This document shows, in pieces, positions 45,931 to 54,785 of a stretch of DNA of 64,000 nucleotides; positions within the stretch are counted from its first letter, which is position 1, and every line of letters starts with the position of its first letter. The stretch is from Dongia sp041905885. Lineage in GTDB: Bacteria; Pseudomonadota; Alphaproteobacteria; Dongiales; Dongiaceae. Made by a program: the position numbers and the translations under genes. The stretch spans positions 74,734 through 138,733 of the forward strand of contig NZ_JAYRKD010000014.1 in NCBI RefSeq assembly GCF_041905885.1, in the 5' to 3' direction. The notes beneath the pieces were generated by a model that saw nothing but the letters and a program-made list of their open reading frames with translations, ran no database searches and had not been told where the DNA came from.

Positions 45931-46893
45931 TCAGTAGCGGGTGAAGGTGATCTTCGGGCCGACCGAGAGCCGGAAGCCCGGCCCGCCATCGGTCTCCAGG
46001 AACTCGCCGTCGAAGACGACCGGCGTCACCAGGTCGCACTCAAGCTGGTCGGCGCGCCGGCTGCAATAGCCGTGCGATTCCATCCAGGGCTTGGGCTTGC
46101 CGCGCAAGGCGGGAAGTGCTGCAAAGGCGAAGCGGCGGGGCGGATGGCTGATCGTGGTCAGGCGGATCGGACCTGGGCCCAGGCCCCAGAACGGCTTGAT
46201 GCCGGGGAGGATTCCCGTGAGCGTGGTCGCGACCAGCAGGAAGAGATCCTGCGGCGGCTCCGCCTTGCCGTCGAGCGACAGGGCCACGCGCTCGCCGTGG
46301 AAGCCGGAGCGGTCACCCGGTCCGTACCAGAGCACCCGCAGCACCGAGAGCAGGATGCCGATCTTGCTGGCCAGGCTCTGGGTGAAGCCCATGCCGTGCA
46401 CCTTGCGGCGTCCCAGAATGGTGCCCTGGTAGAAGGCGATCGCGCCGAGCAGGAAGCCATGGATCGGCGGCCCGCCGTCGAAGAGATCGAGGGTCATGAC
46501 GTTGCGTTCGACCGTCTGACCCGGATCGCCGGCTTCGACCCGCTCGATCAGGCGCTTCAGATGCGGTGCCGGCAGCTCGGTCTCGCCGAGGTCGCGGGCG
46601 ATCACGTTGGTCATGCCGGCGGAGAGCAGGCTGAGCTTCGGCATCGCCGCGAAGGGCTTGTCGTTGATCAGCGCGCTGATCGCCGCCTGCACCGTCCCGT
46701 CGCCGCCGCTGATGCAGAGATGCGTGACGCCGGCCGCCGCCATCTCGCGCAGACAGTCGGTCAGGTCGGAGATGTCGTGGAAGGCGAGATGCTTCACCTG
46801 CGGATGGTCATGCAGCAGCGCCGCAAATTCCTTGAGCCCGGTGCGGTTGCGATTGCTGTGGGCGTTGCTGACGACGCCGATCTTGGCGCTCAT
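45931..46893 (-). CDS. Lipid kinase with DAGK catalytic domain, probable ceramide kinase-like
   Basis: 320 residues from the ATG at 46893, which overlaps the upstream stop (ATGA). The ATP site GGDGT is at 63-67 (ISGGDGTVQAAI), with LLSAGMTNVIARDLG following and a C-terminal VFDGEFLE strand. The family includes YegS, DgkB, sphingosine kinases and the bacterial ceramide kinase CpgB of Caulobacter. The neighbourhood of ceramide genes favours ceramide or diacylglycerol as substrate. The product, ceramide-1-phosphate, would be the input for the Tam41-like enzyme next in the operon. Confidence 0.82.
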   Translation of the reverse strand: MSAKIGVVSNAHSNRNRTGLKEFAALLHDHPQVKHLAFHDISDLTDCLREMAAAGVTHLCISGGDGTVQAAISALINDKPFAAMPKLSLLSAGMTNVIARDLGETELPAPHLKRLIERVEAGDPGQTVERNVMTLDLFDGGPPIHGFLLGAIAFYQGTILGRRKVHGMGFTQSLASKIGILLSVLRVLWYGPGDRSGFHGERVALSLDGKAEPPQDLFLLVATTLTGILPGIKPFWGLGPGPIRLTTISHPPRRFAFAALPALRGKPKPWMESHGYCSRRADQLECDLVTPVVFDGEFLETDGGPGFRLSVGPKITFTRY

Positions 46894-48050
46894 GGCTTGA
46901 TCGGTTCGGCGAGCCAGGAGACCGGCGGATGTCCCGTCCATTTCGTCAGCTGGGCCTGGACGATGCGGATGGTGTGGAAGATGAAGGAGAGGATGGTCCA
47001 GATCGCGACCAGCACGAAGCCCTCGCGCGGCGCGCCGAAGAGCACCGCCAGGGTCAGGATAAAGAGATTGGGATTGCGCCGGGCGGTGATCTCACGGAAC
47101 CAGGAATCGACCGGCCGCCAGATATGGATCTCGATCCCGTGCAGCCAGGTGAACAGGCCCTCCTGCAGCCGCCCGAGCACATAGCCGACGATCACGATGC
47201 CGAGCGACAGCACGAGCAGGGAGTCGGCAATGCCGTAATTGGCGGCGACCAGGCCGTGATACCAGGCCCAGTACCAGAACGGCGGATGAATGAGATCGAT
47301 GCCGTGGTCGAAGACGTTGCCGAAGGGCGTCGAGCGCAGGGTCGCCCGCGCCAGCTTGCCGTCGACCGTGTCCAGGAAGCACATGCCCCAGGCGCAGGCG
47401 AGACCGAGCGCGAAGTGCCCTTGCCAGAACAACCACATCGCCAGCAGCACCAGCAGCAGGCTGACCGCGGTCACCATGTTGGGCGAGATGCCGAACCGGG
47501 CGCAGGCCCTGGTCACGTGGAAAGCCGGCCAGGGCCAGACCCGCTTGGTCACGAAATCGGTGACGCCCTTGTAGGCGCCGTCGAACATCCGCCGCTCGAT
47601 CGCGACCGGCGGCATCGAGTCGACGCGCATCAGGTAGGGCGGCGCGCGCCGGCGCAGCGACTTGTTGTAGGTGCTGGCGAGCCCCGCCGCGTCGACTCGG
47701 CGCAAGCCTGCCGGCACGTCGCCGCCGGACGCCAAGGCCGCTTCGACCGCCCCGGCTTGGGAGGGATCGGAAAGATGCGCCGCGACCGCTTCGCCCTCGG
47801 CGCCGGTCAGCAAGACGCCCGGCTGCCGCAGCAGCGCCGAAACCAGCACCTCATCGAAGATGAAATCGTCGCGGATCAGCACCGGGCCGGCCGATGCGGT
47901 CGAAGCGCCCGCCCGGGCCAAGGCCCGTTCCAGGCGCTCCCGGGCCGTCATCCCCCAGAACCGACGCGGCTCAGCGCCGCTGCCGGTGGTTCCGCCGGCC
48001 GGGCCCGCCACGATCCGGACGCTCGGTCGTTCGGAAATCCTGTCGCTCAT
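46890..48050 (-). CDS. CDP-alcohol phosphatidyltransferase (copy 2)
   Basis: 386 residues. The active-site motif is complete: D230-G-x2-A-R235-x8-G244-x3-D248-x3-D252 in a six-helix membrane domain. The first ~125 residues again resemble an eroded nucleotidyltransferase. It diverges clearly from copies 1 and 3. It is the first gene of the operon with the lipid kinase (ATGA overlap) and the Tam41-like gene. It would join a CDP-activated lipid to an alcohol head group or the reverse. There is no ribosome site at the start; instead a perfect 14-bp palindrome ends 3 bases before the ATG. Confidence 0.88.
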   Translation of the reverse strand: MSDRISERPSVRIVAGPAGGTTGSGAEPRRFWGMTARERLERALARAGASTASAGPVLIRDDFIFDEVLVSALLRQPGVLLTGAEGEAVAAHLSDPSQAGAVEAALASGGDVPAGLRRVDAAGLASTYNKSLRRRAPPYLMRVDSMPPVAIERRMFDGAYKGVTDFVTKRVWPWPAFHVTRACARFGISPNMVTAVSLLLVLLAMWLFWQGHFALGLACAWGMCFLDTVDGKLARATLRSTPFGNVFDHGIDLIHPPFWYWAWYHGLVAANYGIADSLLVLSLGIVIVGYVLGRLQEGLFTWLHGIEIHIWRPVDSWFREITARRNPNLFILTLAVLFGAPREGFVLVAIWTILSFIFHTIRIVQAQLTKWTGHPPVSWLAEPIKP

Positions 48051-48053
48051 TCA

Positions 48054-48067
48054 ATTCGTTAACGAAT
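48054..48067. promoter_or_regulatory. Perfect palindrome at the start of the kinase/cytidylyltransferase operon
   Basis: ATTCGTTAACGAAT is an exact 14-base inverted repeat located 3 bases upstream of the ATG at 48050 on the minus strand, where a ribosome site would normally be. It lies in the divergent gap with the metallophosphoesterase gene. It could be an operator or shield translation initiation. Confidence 0.4.
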
Positions 48068-48211
48068 CCAGCCCCGCGGGCCCCGGTTACGGGCCTGAGA
48101 TAGCCCTATCGCCGGGCGAGCGTCCACCTGAATTACCGCAGGAAAATCAAGGCTTGACCGGATTCCGGGTTCAGGACCATGTACCGGTCTAAGCTGAACC
48201 GAGGCGGTCGC

Positions 48212-49186
48212 GTGCCGAGCCTGACTCTCGCCCATATCTCCGATCTGCATATCGGGCCGCTCCCGCGCGCCGGATTGCGGGCGCTCGCCGGGAAAAGGGT
48301 GACGGGCTTCCTCTCCTGGCGCCTGAAGCGCTCGAAGATCCACCGGATCGAGGTCCTGGACGTGCTGGCGAAGGACCTCGCCGCCCAGCAGCCGGACCAT
48401 ATCGCGGTGACCGGCGACCTGGTCAACATCGCCCTCCCCGAGGAGTTCACCCAGGCCCATGACTTCCTGAAGCGGATCGGCCCGGCCGAGCGCGTCACCG
48501 TGGTGCCCGGCAATCACGATGCCTATGTCGCCCTGCCCTGGCTGAAAGCTGCCGGGCGCTGGGATGAATACATGACCGGGCGGCATGCCGATGGCGGCGA
48601 TCGCCCGCCGCGCGACATGCGCGACTTCCCCTTCGTGCGCCGGATCGGCGGGATGGCGCTGATCGGCGTCTCGACCGCACTGCCGACGCGACCGTTCAGC
48701 GCCGCCGGCGAGCTCGGCGCCGACCAGTTGCAGCGCCTCGACGCCATGCTCGAGCAGCTGGGCGAAGCCGGCGCCTTCCGCATCGTCCTGATCCACCATC
48801 CGCCGTTCGGCGGCGGCGCCTACAAGCGCAAGAGCCTGCGCGACGCCGGACCGCTCGCCGAGATCATCGCCAAACGCGGCTGCGAGCTGATGCTGCATGG
48901 CCATACGCACATGTCGCAGCTCGGCCGGATGAAGGGGCCGAGCACCTCGGTGCCGATTATCGGTGTGCCCTCGGCGTCGGCAGTGGTGAGCGATCACCGC
49001 GACCCCTCGCGCTATCACATCTATCGCCTTTCGCGCGGCGAGCGCGCCGACGGCGCCTGGACGCTCACCGTGTCGATGCGCGAGCTCAAGCCCGACGGTT
49101 CCGGATTCGCGCCGATCGGCGAGATCGTGCTGCTGGGCGAGACCAACCCGCCACTGACTTCGCCCACTTCATCGGCCGCCGCCTGA
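48212..49186 (+). CDS. Calcineurin-like metallophosphoesterase
   Basis: 324 residues from the GTG at 48212 with GAGG at 48201-48204; an in-frame ATG at 48179 is the alternative start. Metal motifs are complete: D11-x-H13 (HISDLHIGPL), TGDLVN, GNHD, HHPP and GHTH. It hydrolyses a phosphodiester, pyrophosphate or monoester. It heads the Lpt-like gene run, with its stop overlapping the first permease (TGATG), so the substrate may be a nucleotide-activated lipid such as CDP- or UDP-linked intermediates. An LpxH-like role is possible but unproven. Confidence 0.85.
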   Translation: MPSLTLAHISDLHIGPLPRAGLRALAGKRVTGFLSWRLKRSKIHRIEVLDVLAKDLAAQQPDHIAVTGDLVNIALPEEFTQAHDFLKRIGPAERVTVVPGNHDAYVALPWLKAAGRWDEYMTGRHADGGDRPPRDMRDFPFVRRIGGMALIGVSTALPTRPFSAAGELGADQLQRLDAMLEQLGEAGAFRIVLIHHPPFGGGAYKRKSLRDAGPLAEIIAKRGCELMLHGHTHMSQLGRMKGPSTSVPIIGVPSASAVVSDHRDPSRYHIYRLSRGERADGAWTLTVSMRELKPDGSGFAPIGEIVLLGETNPPLTSPTSSAAA

Positions 49187-50376
49187 TGCGACTGATCGAT
49201 ACCTACATCCTGCGCCGGGTGCTGATGCCGCTGCTGGCGGCGGTCGGCATCGCGATGGCGGCGTTGCTGATGCAGCGCTTGATCCATCTTCTCGATCTCT
49301 TCGCCAACCGCGGCGGTCCGCTTTCGATCATCTTGAAGATGCTGGGCAACCTGGTGCCCTTCTATCTCGGCATCGCGCTGCCGGCGGCGCTGTTCATTGG
49401 CGTGCTCTATGCCGGTTCGCGGCTCTCCAGCGAGAGCGAACTCGACGCGATGCGGGCGAGCGGCATGTCGCTGCTGCGGCTGATGGTGCCGATCCTCGCC
49501 TTGGCGGTGGTGCTGGTGATGATCAGCTCCTACCTGCTCGGCTGGCTGCAGCCCGTCACCCGCTTCGGCTACCGGGCGCTGGTGCATCTTGTCACCGACA
49601 CGCAGTGGGATTCCGCGATCGAGCGCGGTGCCTTCTTCAACGGCTTCGGCGGGAAGACGATCCTGATCGGCGATATCTCCGATGGCGGCCGCACGCTCAC
49701 CAAGATCTTCGTCAACGAAAAGGACGATTCCGGCCGCAGCGTCATCCTCACCGCCGAGCGCGGCGACCTGCAGAAGCAATCCGATTTCTCGCTGGTGCTG
49801 CGGCTTCACAACGGCGTCCGTTCCGAGACCTCGGCCAACGGCGATGCGACGCGGGCAATGACCTTCACCCAGCTCGATCTGCCGCTGGAATCGATTGCGC
49901 CCGAGCCCTTCCGGGCGCGCGGCGAGAAGGAAACCGAGCTCACCTTCAACGAGCTGGTGAAGTTCTATTTCAACACACCGGATTACCTCGACATCGAGGA
50001 CATCACCGCCGAATTGCACGAGCGGGCGGTGCGCACGATCTCGATCCTGTTCCTGCCGTTCCTGGCATTTCCGGTCGGCATTTCCTCGCGGCGCACGTCG
50101 AAGAGCGTGCGGATGATCGTCGGCGTGCTGTTCCTTATCTTCTATTATGAAGTCCTGCAGTTCGGCGAAGCCATGGTCCGGCGCAAGGCCCTGGATGCGA
50201 TCCCGGCGCTTTGGGTCCCCTGCGCGATCTTCGCGGCCTGCAGTCTCTGGCTGTTCTGGGTAGCTGACCGCAAGCCCGGCCAGGATCCCCTCGCCCACCT
50301 TTTCGACGGGCTGAACGCGATTGGCGCCTGGTTCAGGCGCCTGCTGCCACGGCGATTGCGAAAGGTCGCCGAATGA
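49186..50376 (+). CDS. LptF-like permease of YjgP/YjgQ family (first of tandem pair)
   Basis: 396 residues. It has two N-terminal membrane helices, a further helix near 95-115, a periplasmic beta-jellyroll (about 120-260) and three C-terminal helices: the LptF/LptG fold that links LptB2CFG to the periplasmic bridge. The adjacent gene at 50408 has the same length and is nearly collinear (for example GWLQPxTR, VTDTQWDSAIERGAFF, ERGDLxKQ, SETSANGD, ISSRRTSKSxRMIVGVLFLI). It starts inside the stop of the phosphoesterase gene. A lipid other than LPS may be the cargo given the neighbours. Confidence 0.9.
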   Translation: MRLIDTYILRRVLMPLLAAVGIAMAALLMQRLIHLLDLFANRGGPLSIILKMLGNLVPFYLGIALPAALFIGVLYAGSRLSSESELDAMRASGMSLLRLMVPILALAVVLVMISSYLLGWLQPVTRFGYRALVHLVTDTQWDSAIERGAFFNGFGGKTILIGDISDGGRTLTKIFVNEKDDSGRSVILTAERGDLQKQSDFSLVLRLHNGVRSETSANGDATRAMTFTQLDLPLESIAPEPFRARGEKETELTFNELVKFYFNTPDYLDIEDITAELHERAVRTISILFLPFLAFPVGISSRRTSKSVRMIVGVLFLIFYYEVLQFGEAMVRRKALDAIPALWVPCAIFAACSLWLFWVADRKPGQDPLAHLFDGLNAIGAWFRRLLPRRLRKVAE

Positions 50377-50407
50377 GCCGGTTAGCAACCCAATCGACGG
50401 CGGCACG

Positions 50408-51598
50408 ATGCGCCTGATCGACGGATACATCCTGCGGCGGGTGTTGCTGCCGATGCTGGCCGCGGTCGGCATCGCGATGGCGGCGCTGCTGATGCAGCGG
50501 CTCATTCTGTTGATGGATCTCTTCGCCAACCGGGGCGTCCCGTTTTCGCTCGTCCTGGAGATGCTCGGCAACCTGGCGCCGTTCTATCTCGGCATCGCCT
50601 TGCCCGCGGCGCTCTTCATCGGCGTGCTCCATGCCGGATCGCGACTTTCCAGTGACAGCGAGCTCGACGCTATGCGTGCGGGCGGCATGTCGCTGCTCCG
50701 GCTGATGCTGCCGGTGCTGGCGCTCGCCGCGGTCCTGGCGGTGATCAGCGGCTATCTGCTCGGCTGGTTGCAGCCACTGACGCGGTACAACTATCGCGCC
50801 CTGGTGCATGCCGTCACCGACACGCAATGGGATTCCGCCATCGAGCGTGGCGCCTTCTTCACCGGATTCGGCGGCAAGACGATCTGGGTCGGCGACATCT
50901 CCGAGGACGGGCATACCCTCACCAAAGTCTTCGTCAAGGAGAAGGGCGAAGACGGCCATAATATCATCCTGACCGCCGAGCGCGGCGATCTCCTGAAGCA
51001 GCCGGATCTGGAGCTCACTCTATCGCTGCACAATGGCGCCCGCTCCGAAACCTCGGCGAACGGCGATACGATCCAGAGCATGACCTTCACCCAGCTCGAC
51101 TTGCCGCTTGAATCGATCGCGTCCCAGCCCTACGGACCGCGTGGCGGGAAGGAATCCGAGCTCACCCTCACCGAGTTGGCCCGCTACACCGTCAATACGC
51201 CGGACCATCTGGACCAAGAAGACATCCTCGCCCAGCTTAACGAACGGCTGGTGCGCAGCGTCTCGATCCTCTTCCTGCCGCTCCTCGCTTTCCCGATCGG
51301 TATCTCCTCGCGACGAACGTCGAAGAGCCTGCGGATGATCGTCGGGGTGCTGTTCCTGATCTCCTATTACGAGGTGCTGCAGTTCGGGGAGGCCTGGGTC
51401 AGCAAGGGCCGGATCGGCCCGGCCTTGGCGCTCTGGCTGCCCTGCGGCATCTTCGCGTCCTGCAGTCTCTGGCTGTTTTGGGTCGCCGAGCGCAGGCCCG
51501 GCCAGGATCCGTTGGCCCGTATCTTCGACGACGTCGCCGCCCTTGGCCGCTTCTTTCAGCGGCGGCTACCGGATGGCTTGCGCGGGGCCGGCGCATGA
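50408..51598 (+). CDS. LptF-like permease (second of tandem pair)
   Basis: 396 residues from the ATG at 50408; the open frame extends upstream to 50321 without a plausible start signal. It is a paralogue of the preceding gene, sharing the full domain order and most residues in the membrane helices, with more change in the jellyroll (GDISEDGHTLTKVFVKEKGEDG against GDISDGGRTLTKIFVNEKDDSG). The stop overlaps the LptG-like start (ATGA). One LptF is normally enough, so the duplicate may give a second cargo or a specialised heterodimer. Confidence 0.9.
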   Translation: MRLIDGYILRRVLLPMLAAVGIAMAALLMQRLILLMDLFANRGVPFSLVLEMLGNLAPFYLGIALPAALFIGVLHAGSRLSSDSELDAMRAGGMSLLRLMLPVLALAAVLAVISGYLLGWLQPLTRYNYRALVHAVTDTQWDSAIERGAFFTGFGGKTIWVGDISEDGHTLTKVFVKEKGEDGHNIILTAERGDLLKQPDLELTLSLHNGARSETSANGDTIQSMTFTQLDLPLESIASQPYGPRGGKESELTLTELARYTVNTPDHLDQEDILAQLNERLVRSVSILFLPLLAFPIGISSRRTSKSLRMIVGVLFLISYYEVLQFGEAWVSKGRIGPALALWLPCGIFASCSLWLFWVAERRPGQDPLARIFDDVAALGRFFQRRLPDGLRGAGA

Positions 51599-52677
51599 GC
51601 ACTTTCAGCCGTTATGTCTTGCGCGTCTTCTTCGCCCAGCTGGCGCTGCTGCTGATCAGCTTCACCGCGCTGCTCCAGGTGTTCGACCTGCTCTCGAACA
51701 GCATCGACGTGCTGAAGCGCGGCGACGGGCATTTCAGCGCGCTGGCGCTCTATGCCGTGCTGCGACTGCCGGAGATCGTGAGCTTCCTGACGCCGTTCGG
51801 CGTGCTGCTCGCCACCTTGATGACCCTGGGGCGGCTCGAGCGCGACAACGAGATCCTCGCCTTCAAGGCCTCCGGTGCGCCCTACAACGCCGTGTTGCTC
51901 TCCTTCCTGCCGGCCGTGCTCCTGGTCGGCGTCGCGCATTTCCTGCTGGCGGACCAGGTGGTCCCGCGGACGATCAATGCCATGGTGGCACGCGACATCT
52001 ATGTCGACCGCAACTCGAAATCCGACGGCGACCCGGTCTTCATCCAGGACGGCCGCTCCGTCGTCGAGGTCACCAGCGTCGGCAAAAATGGTGCGACCTT
52101 GCGGGAAATGCGGATCTTCGAGCGCGGCGACACCGGCATCCTGGTCCGCGTCCGCCAAGCCGCCGAGGCCCGCTACGACACCCAGGCGCGGCAATGGACG
52201 CTGAGCGACGTCTGGACCACTTCGATCACGCCGGATCATCCGTCGGAGGCTGGCCATAACGGCACGATGATCTGGGAGACCAGCCTGACCCCGGCCGAGT
52301 TCTCCAACCTGATCGAGCTGCCGCAGGCGATGAGCCTGGCCAAGATCTGGTCCTTTGCCACCTCGCAGGATGTCGGCGTCCGGCCGACCTATTTCTACGA
52401 AGCCTGGCTGCAGAAGCGTTTCTCGCTGCCGATGAGCTCGATCCTGATGATCCTGCTCGCGGCACCCGTGGCGCACAGCATCTATCGCCGGGACCGCGGG
52501 CTTGCCGCCGGCATGGCGATCGGCTTTGGCCTGGGCTTCCTGTATTTCATCGCCGATGGGCTGGTCATGTCCTTGGGGGAATCCGGCGCCGTGCCGCCGG
52601 TGGTCGCCGCCTGGATGCCCATCCTCGTCTTCGCCAGCGTCGGCGGCGCCTGGCTCATCCGTCTCGAAGGTTACTAG
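51595..52677 (+). CDS. LptG-like permease
   Basis: 360 residues from the ATG at 51595. It has the YjgP/YjgQ fold of LptG: N-terminal SRYVLRVFFAQLALLLISFTA, then LPEIVSFLTPFGVLLATLMTLGRLERDNEILAFKASG, a long periplasmic domain and YFYEAWLQKRFSLPMSSILMI at the C-terminal helices. It completes an F-F-G set in one transcription unit. No lptC, lptA, lptB or lptD is present in the window. A CDP-alcohol phosphatidyltransferase starts 4 bases after its stop. Confidence 0.9.
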   Translation: MSTFSRYVLRVFFAQLALLLISFTALLQVFDLLSNSIDVLKRGDGHFSALALYAVLRLPEIVSFLTPFGVLLATLMTLGRLERDNEILAFKASGAPYNAVLLSFLPAVLLVGVAHFLLADQVVPRTINAMVARDIYVDRNSKSDGDPVFIQDGRSVVEVTSVGKNGATLREMRIFERGDTGILVRVRQAAEARYDTQARQWTLSDVWTTSITPDHPSEAGHNGTMIWETSLTPAEFSNLIELPQAMSLAKIWSFATSQDVGVRPTYFYEAWLQKRFSLPMSSILMILLAAPVAHSIYRRDRGLAAGMAIGFGLGFLYFIADGLVMSLGESGAVPPVVAAWMPILVFASVGGAWLIRLEGY

Positions 52678-52681
52678 CAGA

Positions 52682-53893
52682 ATGAAATTGTGGATCGACG
52701 CTGCGGAAGCTTCCGCGCAGCGTGTCTTCGGCATGTCCCTGATCGAACGCCACCTCAAGGCGGCGCGGCATCAGAAGATCGAAATCAGCGAAGTCATCGT
52801 CGATTGCGGCAGTGCCGCCGAGACCGAGTTCGTGCTCGAACCGCGCCTCAAGGCACCGGTGCGTGTCGTGAAGTCGGCCGGCACCTGTGGCGAGCGCCTG
52901 GCGGCGGCGGCGGCGAACGAGCCCGTGCTCGCGACCGATGCCGCATCCCTGGCCGATGCCAGGCTGTATGGCTATCTCGGCCAGAATGCCGGCAGCAAGG
53001 TCGCGCGCGGCGATGCGCCGGACAGCGACGCCGTCATCGCGCGGGTCGAGCCCGCCGACGTTTCGCGGATCAACGCAACGGCGAACACGCTGTCGCAGGC
53101 GGCGGCCGCCTTGCCGGCGCTGACGCAGGCCGAGTTTCCGGCCTTTATCCGCAAGCTGCGGCGCAGCACCCCCTACTACCTGTTCCACGTCGGCACGGCG
53201 GAGCAGGCGCGCAAGGTCGAGCGTTTCCTGTTCTGGTCGAACTACAAGGGCTCAACCGACTTCTTCACCAAGTATGTCTATCCGCCGCTGGTCTGGCTGA
53301 TGGTGCCGCCGCTGGCGCGGGCACGGGTGCATCCCAATGTCGTGACCGCGGTCAGCATCTTCCTGACCCTGATCGCGGTGCCGCTCTTCGCCGAAGGCTA
53401 TTGGGCATTGGGTTTCCTCTGCGCCTATGGCATGAGCGTGCTCGATTCGGTCGACGGCAAGCTGGCGCGGCTCACCTTCACCGATTCATGGCTCGGCAAC
53501 ATCCTCGACCATGGACTCGACCTGGTGCACCCGCCCTTCTGGTATCTGGCCTGGGCCTGGGGGCTGACCGGGGGCGATACCAGCTCGCCCGCCTGGACCG
53601 CCGGCCTGGTGATGCTGGGCCTCTATGTCCTCGACCGGCTGATTCTGGCGATCTATCCGCGGCGCTTTCAAAAGGGCCTGCACACGCATGCCCCGATCGA
53701 CGGCCTGGTGCGCACCTTCATCTCGCGCCGAAACATCAATCTTCCTTTATTTACAGTCGGTTATTACATCGGGCTCGGGGTGCCGACTCTCTATCTGATC
53801 GTCGTTTGGCAGGCTCTGACCTGCCTCTATCACGGCGGTCGAACCTTCTGGATCTTCTGTGTCGAGAAGGCCCGGCCGCAGAAGCCGGTCTGA
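52682..53893 (+). CDS. CDP-alcohol phosphatidyltransferase (copy 3)
   Basis: 403 residues from the ATG at 52682. The catalytic motif is intact: D258-G-x2-A-R263-x8-G272-x3-D276-x3-D280. The N-terminal ~150 residues form the same eroded nucleotidyltransferase-like domain as copy 1 (VFGMSLIERHLKA, PVLATDAASLADARL). Copies 1 and 3 share LERFLFWSNYKGSTD-type blocks almost exactly and probably arose by duplication. It is co-transcribed with the Lpt-like permeases, which links head-group attachment to export. Confidence 0.9.
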   Translation: MKLWIDAAEASAQRVFGMSLIERHLKAARHQKIEISEVIVDCGSAAETEFVLEPRLKAPVRVVKSAGTCGERLAAAAANEPVLATDAASLADARLYGYLGQNAGSKVARGDAPDSDAVIARVEPADVSRINATANTLSQAAAALPALTQAEFPAFIRKLRRSTPYYLFHVGTAEQARKVERFLFWSNYKGSTDFFTKYVYPPLVWLMVPPLARARVHPNVVTAVSIFLTLIAVPLFAEGYWALGFLCAYGMSVLDSVDGKLARLTFTDSWLGNILDHGLDLVHPPFWYLAWAWGLTGGDTSSPAWTAGLVMLGLYVLDRLILAIYPRRFQKGLHTHAPIDGLVRTFISRRNINLPLFTVGYYIGLGVPTLYLIVVWQALTCLYHGGRTFWIFCVEKARPQKPV

Positions 53894-54005
53894 TGCCGGC
53901 AACATGACTGCGTCGGATCGCAGCATCGCGCCCGGCGCGCTTGCTCCAATGCCTTGATCCGCTTAGATTACCGGCAAATTTCCATCCCTGAGAATTGGCG
54001 GCGTG

Positions 54006-54779
54006 ATGAGCGGTTTCTGGAAGAACCGGACCCATAATCTGGCGCGGATGTCCCTGCAGGACCTGATCCGCGCCTTCTTCACCTATCCGTCCGTGCTCGG
54101 CTACATCGCCATCGCACTGGTGAGTTTCTATCTCGTGGCGCGCTGGTACGTCTCGCCGCTGCCGCTGGTGGTCGCCTGGGTCGCGACCGGCGTGGTCTAC
54201 CCAGCCGTTTGGTATGTGCTGCACCGCTGGGTGCTGCATGGCCAATATCTCTACCGCTCGCCCTTGACGGCTGCGGTCTGGAAGCGGATCCACTTCGACC
54301 ATCACCAGGATCCGCACAACCTGGTCGTGCTGTTTGGCGCGCTCTACACCACACTGCCCACCATCGGCATCGTCACCCTCCCGATCGGCTATTGGATCGG
54401 CGGTCCGGCGGGGTCGGCGATGGCCTTCGGCGCCGGCATCGTGATCACGCTGTTCTACGAGTTCTGCCATTGCATGCAGCACCTGAACACCGCGCCGAAG
54501 ACCAGGTTCATGAAGCGCATCAAGCAGCTGCATCTCGCCCATCATTTCCACAATGAGCAGGGCAATTTCGGCATCACCAACTATCTCTGGGACCGCCTGT
54601 TCGGCACCTTCTACGCCAAGGCGAAGAACGTGCCGAAGAGCGCCACGGTGTTCAACATCGGCTATACCGAAGAGATGGCCGCGAAATATCCCTGGGTGAA
54701 CAAGCTCTCCAATTACACCCGCGGCGACGGCAACCCGCGGCGCTTCCGCAGCGAGCCGGCGCCGGGCGAGAGCATCTAG
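54006..54779 (+). CDS. Fatty acid hydroxylase / sterol desaturase superfamily protein
   Basis: 257 residues. It has a membrane di-iron enzyme signature with four histidine clusters: H73-x4-H78, H96-x2-H99-H100 (HFDHHQDPH), H155-x3-H159 and H176-x2-H179-H180 (HLAHHFHNE). The family hydroxylates fatty acids, sphingoid bases (C4) or sterols. Beside the ceramide genes it is a good candidate for hydroxylating the acyl chain or base. The start is ATG at 54006; a GTG sits immediately before it. The ceramide synthase gene begins 6 bases after its stop, so the two are coupled. Confidence 0.88.
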   Translation: MSGFWKNRTHNLARMSLQDLIRAFFTYPSVLGYIAIALVSFYLVARWYVSPLPLVVAWVATGVVYPAVWYVLHRWVLHGQYLYRSPLTAAVWKRIHFDHHQDPHNLVVLFGALYTTLPTIGIVTLPIGYWIGGPAGSAMAFGAGIVITLFYEFCHCMQHLNTAPKTRFMKRIKQLHLAHHFHNEQGNFGITNYLWDRLFGTFYAKAKNVPKSATVFNIGYTEEMAAKYPWVNKLSNYTRGDGNPRRFRSEPAPGESI

Positions 54780-54785
54780 CCTTCC

